Origin: Davidsoniella eucalypti
Taxonomy: Eukaryota; Ascomycota; Sordariomycetes; Microascales; Ceratocystidaceae
Assembly: GCA_004009845.1 (NCBI GenBank)
Contig: RMBW01000003.1
Coordinates: 186,001-250,000 of the forward strand
DNA length: 64,000 nucleotides
Reading direction: 5' to 3'
Below are positions 22,799 through 35,484 of the stretch, piece after piece; position 1 is the stretch's first letter; each line of letters starts with the position of its first letter. A program made the position numbers and the translations under genes. Under the pieces are notes generated by a model, which saw only the letters and a program-made list of their open reading frames with translations, did no database searches and was not told where the DNA came from.

Positions 22799-25700
22799 AT
22801 AGACAGTATCAAGGACGCCTGAGATGGAAGGAAATAGCACGAGTCTTGAACACAGAATACCACAAAGTATGAGGAAGGAAAGTTTAAAAGTGGTGTTGAA
22901 AGGACGCTTTGTCAAGCTATAGTTGGTTTGTTGATCCGGTACGATTTAAGGCTCACGATCCGGGCCCTCGGTTGTGAGTGGGGCGACCGCTAACAACTTC
23001 CCGATCCCAATACGATAGCTCCAAGTCAGCCCGAACTTCAAACCCTAAGGACGATGTAAGAATTATATTGGGTTTGGCTAACCCTTATGACTAATGACAA
23101 AGAGGGTAAGTCATCCCGATTTTTCCCCATGTTCAACATGACACATGATTGTAGCTGGTCGATGACTGTAGATAAACTTGCCGCATTTAGTTGTCTTATC
23201 CTATCCCCTTTGTCCTTTGGGACGATCATCCGGGCTCCAAACACTCACATCGCCAAACCCTTCCTCGCGGAAAAATGGCAAGTTGACACGAAGCGATTGG
23301 GGGTTTCAATGAGGGCAGCGTCATCACTCTCCCGCCATCATTCATCTCAAAACATGAGCCTGCGACCCCGTTCTTATTCAACAACTTTCTCTTTCACCTT
23401 TCACTAGACAAAGCTTAATTACGACGCTTCCACCTTGATCTGAAACATGAATCCAGGCTTGCTTGTCAACCCAATCCGACAGGGATAAGCAGCCTTCTGG
23501 TCTTTTCTTCAATTTTGCACGTTTGTTCCTACGTATCTGTCTATCTGCATTGCATGTTTTCTTTGTATCTATGCACGGATAACACGCTACGTTCTACCGA
23601 GACCCGGATACATATATACAAGAACCGTTGAAAGAACAGCACAAAATAATAGAGCCACCGGGACATTATTCTCCTCTTAGACTACGCTACAAGCTTCAAG
23701 GTTACATCATACTAATGATTACCAACTACACTTGAAAGCACGCCCTCTTTGACTTCTAGGTGCCCTTCAAAAAAAAAAAAAACCAGGAGCCTGTTAGTGA
23801 TCGACGCCTTGTTTTGTCTGAGACTCGTCCTCCCTTGGAGTTGATGGGCGATCTTTTATGCACTACAAATACAAACTCAACATCGAACTACTGAATAAAA
23901 AAGAAAACATGTTTTAGAAGGTCGAGGTGAGGGGATGTTATCTATAAAAACACGAGACGGTAAGTGCCATATGGCAGGACCTTTAAAGTTAAATATCTCT
24001 CAAAATTAGTATTCTCGGGTTCTTGTTCTATATGTAATCATAGTACAAATGTGCAAGTATTCAGATATCTGGGCATCTTACTTTTGACACGACTGTAAGC
24101 ATGATGACTCGCCATATATTGTATCCCACTCTACTCTTAACGCTCTAATTGACTCTAACCAGGAGGCATATTGTGCTCTCATATGGAGATTTTCGCTTTG
24201 ACTTTGCTTTAGCAGGGTGTATATATCGGTGGCCTAAATCCTAGGATCTGATATTGGCGATACACCGAAGTTGACGACTATTGCCGAGTAAGTCACAAGT
24301 CAGTAGGAATCAAGTCCAGTCAAGATGAGCATGGCTAGGAAACATCTATACACACCCCTTCTCGGAGAACAACATACTACAGTATTCATTATTGGCCGTT
24401 TGCGTTCCTCTTCATAACTAGCACGTACTTCTTGCCGGGACCACGTTCTGAGCTTTAAAATAAGTATTAGCTCTCACTTTTTACATTCGTCTACACCCTT
24501 CTCTACATGATACTAACTCCAACATGGGTGTCGAGAAAATGCTGGCTCTTAGTACTCTTCTATCAGACGACGCGCGTTTAGGCATCCCAAAACCCATGGC
24601 GGTTGTATGAGAACAACAGTTTGTAAACATATGGATAAAGTTGCTCCTCCCGTCTCCCCGGGGCGTGTATCTGTGTATGTACATATATACATACGTTTTT
24701 CTTGGGAGCATTTGACTACCTGATAGGAGTAAACAAGAAACAAGAGGGGATATTGTAGTACTGTGTACAACTAAATGGATAGGCCACTACAACTAAATCA
24801 TGGATACAGTTCTCGGTCTAGGATGACGCGTCTATAATAAAAGTAGCAACAAAGCTAACACTATAGACTTAGTATAGATCCATTTAAGATTACATCGTCG
24901 TCTATTTTACTATTATCCACAGCTTAGGCCAGCAGGATCGTTATGCTCCGTTCTAGCACTGTTCGGCCATCAAGCTTTTCCAGGCCTAAACAGCCGCCAT
25001 CGAAGTAACGGCGCTACATGACCGGAGCAGTTGCGTGTACCTTGGCCATCATCTATCTGAGCCACCACTAACTAGTTGTTTTATTTCAGCGGCTACGTCT
25101 CAAATTAGCGAATACTCTGTGCTGCTCCTCCTAGCCCTAGTCCAAGAGGCATGCATATATTGCTGTACGCAGTCTATACTTGCAGCATCCTATTGTTGAA
25201 GAAGAAAGTAAGTATACAACCTTCGAAGAGCCAAGTATACTGGCACTCCCTACGTAAAAGTGATATTCCTAGCTTCTAGATCCACCTCCCCTTCACAGAG
25301 CTTCACTACACTTAGTTTTGACTCTTGACAGCATGTACATACATATCTTGCTTGTAACAGTGTTTCCCTTTCACTGGCAGTTCTCGTATAGTCGCCTACG
25401 CCCTTATGTATGTACATAGTGGCCTCCTTGATTCCCATGTATAAAGTAAATCTAGATCGCAACATAAACCCCTTACTAAAGCCCGACAAAGAGTCACTGC
25501 CTCCCTATCTCGAAGCATACTCTTCGCCTAAATCCGACTTAGTTTATAGATTATCCAGAGATTTCTCGGCAAGTTCCTGATATCAATATAGAGATCCTTT
25601 CTGTCAGTTCCAGGTGACTTATAATGAATTGATACAGTATTCTAGTACAAGTATAAGCTTGATTTAAAAATGTAGCTTGGTGTAGTAGGGCAAGATGGCA

Positions 25701-28700
25701 AGGACATACGTTGCCTCTACCATAACATACATCAACTAAGCCAGGCTACGATGCGACATTTGGTAATCGACTATCTATGTGTAGTAATCAACAGGACCTT
25801 ACAGCCGTATATATGGTAAACTTGGCCACTATTTACAGGAATGCCTCTCGGGGTATCGCAGACTACAAGACAATAGAAGGCCATATTCACTTCTCATTGT
25901 GCAGTATGATCTAGCGGCATATCAAGTCTAGCAACTGCGTGAATGGCGCAGACGTCCCTGCATCACAGGACGCTCTAGACCTTTCGTTTGAGTTGGTTTG
26001 CATATAAACTTGCAGTTCTAGTCGAATCTACATATGTATATATAAGCAAGTCAAAATCCCTGTAGTCGGTAGATATTTCCATGTATCTTTGGGAAACTAT
26101 ACATATGTTCCCCATAGAGACACGGGCTTGCCTTGAAACGAACTGTACAAACCTGAGATTCAACATATGCCGATCAGTATGGTACAATATAAGGGGCAAT
26201 GCTCATAAACGACTATAAAGGTAACAGCCTAACCAGCCCTTTCTGCCCTCTCAACAACCTGACGATCATTCGTCCGGTGAGGCGGACAACCGAAAGTAAT
26301 ACGCTTTCACGCTAACTAGGAGCATCATGAAAAACAAATGTACATACATGTTGTTTATAGAACGTGTATATCCTTGGAGCGATCAGCTATCGTGATTCTA
26401 GATAAGGCATTAAACATCTTACAAGAAGGCCCTTTTGAAACACATCGTCCACCAGTAAGATACCAACGATCTGTGCTTTTTGCGACTTTAAGAAGTGTGT
26501 TGTCGCTGCCTCTTTTCACGCCCTGTGGTACCAGTCCGATATGGTTAAACGGCCAGGCGTCTCATGTAACCGTACCACCATGTCTGTTCATGATTAGAGA
26601 GAAGTAACTCATACCCAGATACATCAGGTACAGCCAGGCATGAGTTTTGATTCCAAGCAAGAGAATACAGCACTAGTCGAGCAATATTGAGCAAGTTGGC
26701 GTGTGGGGGTGTCCTTTGTCACGTGAGTAGTTCTTCATTGACCAAACTCAAAGACACATTTCCCCAGAACGCTCTGAAACAACCGGCATCGTCTGTTATA
26801 TCGCTACACGCTTCTTTTCTTGGTATCGTCGTCATCACGTATGGTCAAGCCTTGCTCAACAGGAACAACAACACGTTATTGTGGTTGAGTCGCATCTTTT
26901 CGGGCTGGCGATGCCACTCTATTTCTGAAACGCCTGTTCTCTCCGTGCTCCTACACGGCATAGCTGCCTCGTATCGAACGCCATCTCGCTCTCAGTGCCG
27001 TTGCAGCCGTAGCCATTGCTGTTAGACACTACGAGTAAATGGCCAGCACCACATATAGCAAAGTATATGCCTTCGAAACTACCTTGGATTCAAGGTTAGT
27101 TAGTTGAAGCCTCACAGACAGCACACACAAGCTTAATTGCTGAGCACTGCCACTAGAGAACATTACCGGCGGCACAGCAAACACCGCAGTGTATTTCGTA
27201 TTGCACCATTTAGTTCTTGATTTCTGACATTCTCTGGTATGCTATGTATGTATTTAGTAGAAGAATGCCTGACAAGTGGCGTGACTTGTCAGCATCACAA
27301 CTGTTAGCCCTTGTTGATATAGACATAAACCCTTAATACTAAGTCGCAGGGACGTGCGCGTCACCACTTTTTTTAGAGGGAGCTGCAACACGCCGTGTAG
27401 AAACCCTAAGGTAACCCTTTGCCCGGACAGTGGGTGTGTCTCTAGTGGCGAAAAACCAGGATATCTTTACTCATGATTAGGCTTCTTCAAGCTTGGTGAA
27501 CTAGTTGTGATAAATCTGAGCCTAAGTTAAAGTTGACCTTTTTTTCTTTTTCTTTTTCTTCTTCATTTTTCTTTCTTTATGATTTTCCCTACCAAAAGAG
27601 GGCGCGCCAACGCGGCGGGAAATAAGGTGACGCAAGCCAGATAGAAGCGCTAGAGCAGATCAGGCAATGAAAGACAAGCCACTAAACAAAAGCGAGCAAG
27701 TGAAGCTGTAAGCTGGCGACTTTGTTGATTATTGAGGGTTCCTACGAGTCTGGTTCTCAGCATCACAATATGCACTATCTGAATGTAAGATGGAATAGGG
27801 CGCTTGGCTATTCCTTATATTGCGGAGCGTATGCTATAGAACCAAAGTACGCGAGGCGATAGACTCAGTCTAGAGCTAATCATATGCAATGCAAGAGCTT
27901 ATACTATTGCAGTGTGCCAATAACTAATACGCAATGGGGTACCTGCGCTCCTCTCGAGCCGCTGGCTTCAAAATGGGGCACAATCGGAGCTCTTTTCGGC
28001 ACCCGCCCTCGAGGGCATCGTTTTTTGCTCTGATAGAGAACATTCGTACTTTGTTTGGGCTATCATTCTTGTTCCTTATTCCACTCCGATTCGCCCAGCG
28101 ACTTCACTAGTCTGGCACGAAGTCTCCGCCTGCAAACGACAACCATGGAAGAGGAGGGGCTTCTAGTACTTGTACTTTGCTCTCTTGTAGCTGGACATGG
28201 AATTTTGGGCTTCTTTTTTTGTCACCGTTCGAGCAAACAAACAAATAGATCGCCGTTAGGAGAAGCGGTTGCTCGGAAAGTATAGATTGACAACCCGAAT
28301 CGTCCTGTTCCGTGCCATGGTGGAGGGCCCTTTTTCACATGTTCTTTTTCATCAGTTCCCTTTAAAGTCCCCATGTCTGCCGTCCAAGGGGGTAGGGAGA
28401 GGAGACTGAAAGGGTAGAAAAGATAGAGAAGGAGAACAAATAGACAAGATGCTAGGCTTGCAGGCTTCTTGCCTGACAGCTGATTGCCACAGGCAATCCT
28501 ATGCCAGTTGTGCTACTTGCCGGTGCTTCCAGTATTACATAGACACTACCGGTATCAACAGATATATGTTATATCCTTCTCTTTGGTATTGGTAATCTCT
28601 AGGCTGCCGACTCTGTCAGCCCAGCACGGAATATAAAACCTAGTCATAACCTGAATAACTAGGTACTACATGTACAGGTAAGCTCTAGAAATAGAAACAC

Positions 28701-31700
28701 CGATGAACGAGAAAAAAAGAAAAAAAGAAAAAAAAAAAAAAAGGATAAGAAGGCGCCTGAAGCGAAATAGGTTGAGCTGAATTGTTTGGGAAACCGAGGA
28801 AATGGATAAATAAAAGAAAATAAGGAATCATCAGGCTTCACTCAACCACAAGATAAGAGCCTGTGTCCAGCGTAAGGAGGTCTATTATCATGATGACTTA
28901 CTACTTGTCCACCAAAGAAGGACTATCAGTTCTACCATTACTAAAAAGAAAAGAAGAAAAAAAGGACTTTGTGATCGTCGTTCCGATCTCATGATCAAGT
29001 GTCGCGGGGTGTTGTTTTCTAGAGCCATGGCACTTCTTGGTCTTATGGCATGAGGCTCTATCTACTATGGGGTCTTTTTCTCATCGATATTTTGATCTCT
29101 AGGGCCGATATATCATGCTCACAAGAAGGTTATTCTCAATACCTTACCATCTTCGCATAAGCTTGAAGTATATTTCTCGTTGGTCATGATCACAATATTA
29201 TTCGCCTTGTTTTTTGGGGGGTTTTCTGTTTCCACATATAAACACCGGTCCGGTATCATAATCACACGTACCAGTAATATATGTAAGTAGGCACAACCAC
29301 CACTTAGTTATCGATATACAGATATGAGTATCCAAAAGTCCTTAAAGCGGACCTGATAATAGAGGATCTTCAACCTGCTGACGGACTGTCAACGAAGAGC
29401 TTGGTTAAGGTGGTGTGGAAATTGTTTCATGAAGAGACATATCCACCGTAAAAACGTTATCTTCCTCCACCACTATGTCCACAGGAATGTGATATCGGTA
29501 TATACTTTCTAATGTTGGGTGAGTATCTCACGCAAGACCTACCGATGTTTCTTGTTTATCCAACTAAGAAACCTGACTACAAACTTCTAGCCCGTGGCCA
29601 TTTCTCCATCGGCATATGCAACATGCAATAGTTCTTCTTTGAACAATATCAGCCACGGACTAGGCTAGAGCTAGATATTCGAGCTAGACCTACACACAGA
29701 TATAGATATGTAAGCCTGCAGGTAGTGCTTCTCTGTCCTTTGCATCCGATTCGCCCCATAGTAGCCTATCAACTGTCGAGAGCTCTTGGATAAAGGCCTC
29801 AAAACCCACCCGAGAAAAAACTCGGCCTATAGACACGGGCTCGTAGTTATCTTCTGTTTGGTTTGGGTGTTTTTTTTTTTTTTCCTTTTTAGTGTACTTC
29901 GGCGACTTACTCAACGTACATTGCACATACATTACCTAGATATTACATGTACACTATACTTACCATATAGGCTGTTTGCATATGTGATACATATCATATG
30001 TGTATGCATATTTAGAACATGCATAGGCACGTCAATATAAAACACTACAGATAGATCTCTGATTGGAAAATAAGAAACACATATCTAATATATGGAAACA
30101 TCGGTAAACATAAGTACATGTAGTAAGCTTGTCTTCAACATGAACCCGTGCTAAATAAGCCTCAGATGCAACTATCGCTATAGTGATATCAAATACCAAT
30201 CCCGTGCCATGGGCAGGCTGCTTTAAAAAAAATAAGAAAATAAGACCATGCTTAGACTGTTCATATTGACACCTCAGTTCTCGTCGTTATCGGATACATC
30301 GGAAGATTATTTGTTGTTTTCTCTTGTTGAATATAATGCTTACAGATACAATGCACTTACGAACAGGTTGCCGTTTAGCAGACAGAATATCTTTCCTTAT
30401 AAGCACCCTCTCTTTTGGGACATGTATCTGTATATTACAGAAATTACGAATATCTTTCTTTTTGTCATTTTCAAATGCGCAGTTTTTTTTAGTCCGGCTA
30501 GTGGCTTTATCCTGTCTCACTGACAGAACCTTGAAACACTTTACTATGGTAGTACCGGGTGCTGTAGTAATCAACCCACATCGAGGCGTCGTCATCAACT
30601 AAAAAGAGAGATATAAGAGAGAGATATATAGAGAGTGTGTCTGGACGATAGTAGTAAGAGAAAACTAATTTACACCGCCTTTCATATTTGGCACACCGCT
30701 TTCAAGAAAAGAGAACCAAGCCTCTATTTTTTCTGATATTTTGACTGACCAACTGAAAAAAAAACACCAACTTGCAATCTATGAATCATAGCAATGGACT
30801 TGGCTGACAGTATCGAGCAGCTCCTAGAAAATATGTATTTGTCTTAGAGGCAGCAAGTAGCAGACCAAAGAGTGAAACTAAGAAGATTACTCTTTGGCAT
30901 GGTTAGGGCCCCGTGATCGTGAGGTACAATTGTGTTGACCTTCTTACAACACAATATAAACAAGTTCTTCTCTCAAAATACTCCAAATCACAACGGATAT
31001 CCAAAGGGTTAACTGAACCACAGCCTTGAGAATCATTGAGCCAGATATTGTTGGAGGCCGCAAAGGTTAGACCTAAAGGTTGCTCCCAATAAGGGTAGAG
31101 TTCGTGTGCCCCGCATACCGAATTTAGCTAGACCTTGATTAGTTGACTGCTTGCTTACTTTTTGCTTTTCGTAAAGAATTCATGTAATATTCTTCTTGTA
31201 ACTATTGGATCTAAGTTCTTGTTTGAGGTCTGTCAAACCCACTAAATTAGGGTTTAGAGCATAGCCATGGGCATGATACAAGATTGAGGTGCAGTTTTTT
31301 TTTTTTTTTTTTAAACCGGCAGAAAAAGTAAGCACGAAAGCCGACGAATCATTTCCTAATTGGGACAAAATAATGTTCTCTATCGTTCCTGGACATAGAC
31401 TCTATATATAATTCTCCATACAACATCAGCCAAAACACCCCCCAAAAAAAAAGAAAGAAAAAAAAAACTCGCCGGAGTTACATGACCTTAAAAAAAATTC
31501 CACCCAAAAACCGCTGCCGTCTTTGGGGCTGACACGAAAGGCGAAAATCTCACTGTACCGGATATAATTCCAGGCTTACATGTTAGAAACTGACTAGTTC
31601 TGACCTCATGCATTCTCTATATATTTATGCTTGGTTTGCTTAATGTACGTTTGGATCCTATGTATCTTTACAGCCCCCAAAAGCAGCTAGCTACTGCTAT

Positions 31701-32789
31701 ATCTTGTACTTATATGGCGTAAGAAAATAAAAAAGGTATATACATATAACATGTTTTGAGTTTATAGAATACCATCAAACATAGATACCAGTTGAATACA
31801 ACATAAAATATGTACAGATAGACGGGCAATAAATATCAAGACAATGGTTAGTCCAACTATGAACATGGTTGCTCCAAAAAAAAAAAAAAAAAAAGAAAGA
31901 GTATTTTATGCACCCGTCCAGCAAGAGAGAAAGATTGAGAAAGTTTGCGTCTAGGCTTAGGCAATCTTCTAATGCGAACTTGTAGCTCTAATTCCTGTAT
32001 ATATACAAATTTACCAAAGGAAGAATAAAACGAACAAACATTATGCATATGTAAGATGGCAAGAACAAATTTATCAAATTGACCGTATCTTCCAACAGTA
32101 GTGATTTTCTATTAGTTATATTCTATTCTATATTCTATTAGCTATAGGGACCTTTTTCCCTCTATATTCCATCAGTTTGTTATCCTGGTATGGTTAAGCC
32201 TGGCATTCGAAGCCTATAACGAACTAAGCCACCAACAACTTCCCAAGCAAATTTTAATCAAGGACGATCCCAACTTACTTATACTAGGCAAGGTTTACGG
32301 GGCACAAAAAAAAAAAAGTCACATGTCCAATGTTATAGTAATGAAAAAAAGAATTGATTTTTATATCATGATCAGGAGATAAAAAATATAGCTTGTGCTA
32401 AAGTGCCTATTGCTGTACTAAAATACAGAATTCAAAGAAATGGTCCAAAACTAAAGTCTAAAGACAAGAAAAACGAGTGAAATCCCGCCAAAGAAACGCC
32501 AAGTTAAAAAGAGACTTAAAGTCCTCTAGATAGTGGAAGGGACCGCCAATAACAAAAAAAAAGAAAAGAAAAATAATCAAAAACAGAATCCGCCCCATGG
32601 TGTATAACGTTAACCTAAACTAATAGTAACGAAGAATGAAAGAAAAAGAAAAGAATAAAAGAATCAAAACTGCCACCCAATAATGTGTAGATGCTACAAA
32701 AGAAAAGAGATAAAAAGACAAGGGTAATCGTGATATCGTATCAAAGACGCAAACTGTAAAGTTCTTTTGGGTAGTTTTTTTTTGTAGTT
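22799..32789. other. gene-poor stretch, 10 kb
   Basis: The left few hundred bases are the likely dehydrogenase promoter and the last few hundred the WOPR 3' flank. In between no protein domain, RNA gene or transposon relic was recognised. Open frames are at most about 112 codons and look random. Sequence features seen are an (A/T)-rich texture with A- or T-runs (23767-23781, 28719-28741, 29873-29884, 31294-31312, 31876-31893), TACATGTA palindromes at 28667, 29944 and 30115, a CTATATT-type short tandem at about 32111-32145, and many ATGTACATAC-like strings. A gene made of very short exons cannot be excluded. Confidence 0.45.
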
Positions 32790-34223
32790 TTACACGCGGA
32801 ACTTCTTGTTCAGCAAGTTAATAGCGCGAGCGTCTTGCTCAGCACCAGATCCAGTGCCCATAGTGCTAATGGAGGGAAGCGTGTTACCCTGAGCTGGGCT
32901 GTTATCGTGATGCAGAAGGGCTGTCAAGCTGCTCTTGTTCTCAGAGCCGGCGCTACGTGGTGGTGAGTTCGATAGCGCACGGTTGGTGGGAGAACGCGAG
33001 AGCACAGGCATGGAGTGGCCCGAAACGGGCGAGGCAACAGGCGCCGGTAGGCCGCCGGTCTTGACGTGGCCAAGAGGAGGTAGAGGGCCCTGAGGGTTGC
33101 GTGCGCTAGTAGCCTGTAGACGAGGATCGACCATGGCCGGTTCGTGGTGGTTGTAGGCCTGCATGGAGGGAGGGTACTCGTGGGTTGGCGTGCGAATAGG
33201 CTCGGCAGACGAGCGGAAGGGAGAGACGGCAGTGGGAACGGGGCCGGGAGCAGGCGGGTAAAGACCCGGGCCGTGCTGTGAAGTAGCTGACACGGGAGTA
33301 GGCAGTTGTGGGTGAGTGGCATACTGCGGCGAGGTGGTGTAATGTGGCTGAGGAGGTAGGTGGCCGATAGACTGCGAGTGGTGGTGGCCGGGGTGGCCGT
33401 GATGCTGCGGCGCTACCAGATGCTGCGGCGATGTGGTGTAGTATGGAGAAGGCGCCGCAGAGTACGGTACAGTGCTGTAGGGCGGAGTGGCAACAGGCGA
33501 AGGTGGATAGCCGCCGTAGGGGTGCTGGGCGTATTGTGGCTGGTACGAGGTCATCTGGCGGGCGTGGTGAGGAATGTGGTTTCCATGCATCTGCTGGAGA
33601 TAGGCCTGCATGGCAATCGGGGCCTTGGCCATGACGGCCGAGGAGCCGCTCTCGCACCAGGTGGTATCGGGGTACATGCCCTTTGGCGGGACGATCTGGC
33701 GCAGAGACGGATCGGTAGTAGGGGCCACGAGGTTCTCGCTACCAGGACGGGTGTAGTATGAGATGAGGTGTAGGTGCTGGCCGTTGTGGGCCGTGATAGA
33801 GAACGACTGCTTCATCAAGCCATCGGGCTTGTATCTATAGCCCTCTGGCTCGTTGGCGTCCTGGTCTTCGTCACTGCCGCGACCAGAGTCGGGAGTGCGG
33901 CCGGCGTTCCGGCGAGGCGCGGTTAGGGGAGCGTTGAAGCCACTGCTGCGCTTGCCCTCCATCTCGCGGTATGTCAGGAAGCTTCCGGAAACTCTGCTGG
34001 CACTCCACGACTTGCCGTCAGTCCAGCGGCGCATGCCGGCTTCACGCTCGTCCCAGACGAAGACTGAGCCTGGGCGGATGGCCTGGCGTTCTTTCTCTGA
34101 GAGACGGCGTTGGACACGAGGTAGCAGGCCAATCCGGCAGGCTTCGAACAGCTTGATGGCATCAGCCGGTGTGCGGACCAGACCGTAGTAGGTCTCCATT
34201 CGATTTGGCATATTCATGGTCAT
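32790..34223 (-). CDS. Gti1/Pac2 family (WOPR domain) transcription regulator, Pac2-like
   Basis: DNA-binding regulator of the WOPR family, which controls morphological switching, conidiation, pathogenicity and mating in fungi (Wor1, Ryp1, Sge1, Gti1, Pac2). It is a single exon of 477 residues. WOPR part a spans about residues 10-92 (ETYYGLVRT, LFEACRIGLLPRV, RPGSVFVWDE, RRWTDGKSWSASRVSGSFL). Part b spans about 128-185 (GYRYKPDGLMKQSFSI, QHLHLISYYT). An acidic/Arg-rich linker lies between, and a long Pro/His/Gln/Ser-rich disordered tail fills 200-477, with a His cluster near 275-295 and C-terminal INLLNKKFRV. RVQRRLSEKER and VWDEREAGMRRW are more like the Pac2 branch than Wor1/Sge1, which typically has PHDRER and YEE.SGIKRW; the branch call is from recall and less certain. 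The start chosen is the first of several ATGs (residues 1, 3, 5 and 9); M9 opens the domain. It sits between the two largest gene-free stretches. Confidence 0.94.
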   Translation of the reverse strand: MTMNMPNRMETYYGLVRTPADAIKLFEACRIGLLPRVQRRLSEKERQAIRPGSVFVWDEREAGMRRWTDGKSWSASRVSGSFLTYREMEGKRSSGFNAPLTAPRRNAGRTPDSGRGSDEDQDANEPEGYRYKPDGLMKQSFSITAHNGQHLHLISYYTRPGSENLVAPTTDPSLRQIVPPKGMYPDTTWCESGSSAVMAKAPIAMQAYLQQMHGNHIPHHARQMTSYQPQYAQHPYGGYPPSPVATPPYSTVPYSAAPSPYYTTSPQHLVAPQHHGHPGHHHSQSIGHLPPQPHYTTSPQYATHPQLPTPVSATSQHGPGLYPPAPGPVPTAVSPFRSSAEPIRTPTHEYPPSMQAYNHHEPAMVDPRLQATSARNPQGPLPPLGHVKTGGLPAPVASPVSGHSMPVLSRSPTNRALSNSPPRSAGSENKSSLTALLHHDNSPAQGNTLPSISTMGTGSGAEQDARAINLLNKKFRV

Positions 34224-35398
34224 GGAGGCGACCCGGGTGTGTGGTTTGAGGTTTGGGAAGTGAAAAGTAGAGTACAGACGGCGTTTTTTCTTCTTCTTTC
34301 TTTATAGCCGCAGGTCGTCGAGCTTGATATGAAAGATTCAATGCAAGCAGACGATAAGAGATAGAAGACTGCTAATGCGTTCTAGCCACTGTGTAGTTGT
34401 CAACTCTGGTGGGTATTCGTGGTTGGTGGCGGCAGTAGTGACGCTTCGAGAACAGCAAGACGGTGGTGTATACGACTCAATCGATGGCAACAGTGAAGAA
34501 GATTGTAGAGCAAGAGTAGTGTGAAGAAGGAGTGACTATCCAGACAGACCATGTGAAATATGTTCAGACTCTGGAGGCTTGGATATAGAAGATGGAAGAA
34601 GAAAGATCGAAGCAAGCAGAGGGACCGAACGGCAGAGAACGGGTGTTGAGTACTTTTATACACGAGAGATGCAAAGTAAAGTAAAGACATATAGATAAAA
34701 AGAACCAATAAATGACAATCAGGAAGAACGAACGAGAAGCCTGTGAAGCCGTCAGAGTAAACCAGGGTAACGCAATAATAAAAAGGGTGTGGATGCAGAA
34801 AAAAAAAAAAGAATAAAACAATTAAAAATTAAAGAGAATAAAAAAGGCCGCCAAGGGAAAGCTAGAAGAAACTATATCGACGGAGTGACTCGTGGTCAAT
34901 GGAGAGGATCAGCAAAGCTCTTCTTCTGCTTCCAGGGGCGTCCTTGGAGTATCGATAGCATCAGCAGAATCGGGGAGAGGCGTGTCTTCTCGGCTCGCAA
35001 TGGCAGCAGAGATCGTCGGCTGCTTTCTGAGCAAGTATTATGTGCAAGTTTGTATTGTGCATGGGTGGGCGGGGTGTCTGCAGCGAAGAGAGTACTCGCA
35101 GCAAAGTACATCTTGCATGTATCGCAGAGCCAAGCCGTGGATCAGTCCTGATCTGGAAGTGAACTGTGTGAACTGTGTGCCTGTTAGTTAACTCTAACTA
35201 GAGTTAGTTGCGTGTACTTGTGGAATAGAAAAGAGAAAGTAACATGGACAATTCCTGCACCAAGTCCATCGACATGCTCGACTCTTGTTCTCGTAGAGTT
35301 CGTGCATGCTTTGTTTCTTTGTTTTGCTTGACTTTTGCTCTGCTTTGACTGATCCTCGCCATAGAGCTCATCTGCTAAAGACCAACTCAGTTGTATAT

Positions 35399-35417
35399 GG
35401 GGAGGGAGGGAGGGGGG
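35399..35417 (+). repeat. G-quadruplex motif upstream of the WOPR gene
   Basis: Four G-runs (4, 3, 3 and 6 nt) are separated by single A residues, the tightest class of G4 motif with 1-nt loops. It lies 1.18 kb upstream of the WOPR ATG, with the G strand on plus, opposite to the gene's sense strand. Confidence 0.7.
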
Positions 35418-35422
35418 TACAG

Positions 35423-35484
35423 CTTCTTTTGTCTTGTTGTCTTCTTTTGTCTTCTTGTCTTCTTTTGTCTTCTTGTCTTCTTGT
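35423..35484. repeat. pyrimidine minisatellite (CTTCTTTTGT / CTTCTTGT units)
   Basis: Alternating units of CTTCTTTTGT and CTTCTTGT run for about 60 nt directly after the G-quadruplex motif. The strand is nearly all pyrimidine plus G, so a mirror-like, non-B DNA structure is possible. It falls in a short open frame on plus that is judged non-coding. Confidence 0.8.

Noticed and set aside
22799..22915. Upstream extension of the glutaryl-CoA dehydrogenase frame by 39 residues
   Set aside because: It starts with TTG and is hydrophobic; the first ATG (22798) begins a good mitochondrial presequence.
33106..33761. Frames of 132-183 codons overlapping the WOPR gene
   Set aside because: Alternative-frame readings of the Pro/His/Gln/Ser-rich tail; the WOPR frame is fixed by its domain.
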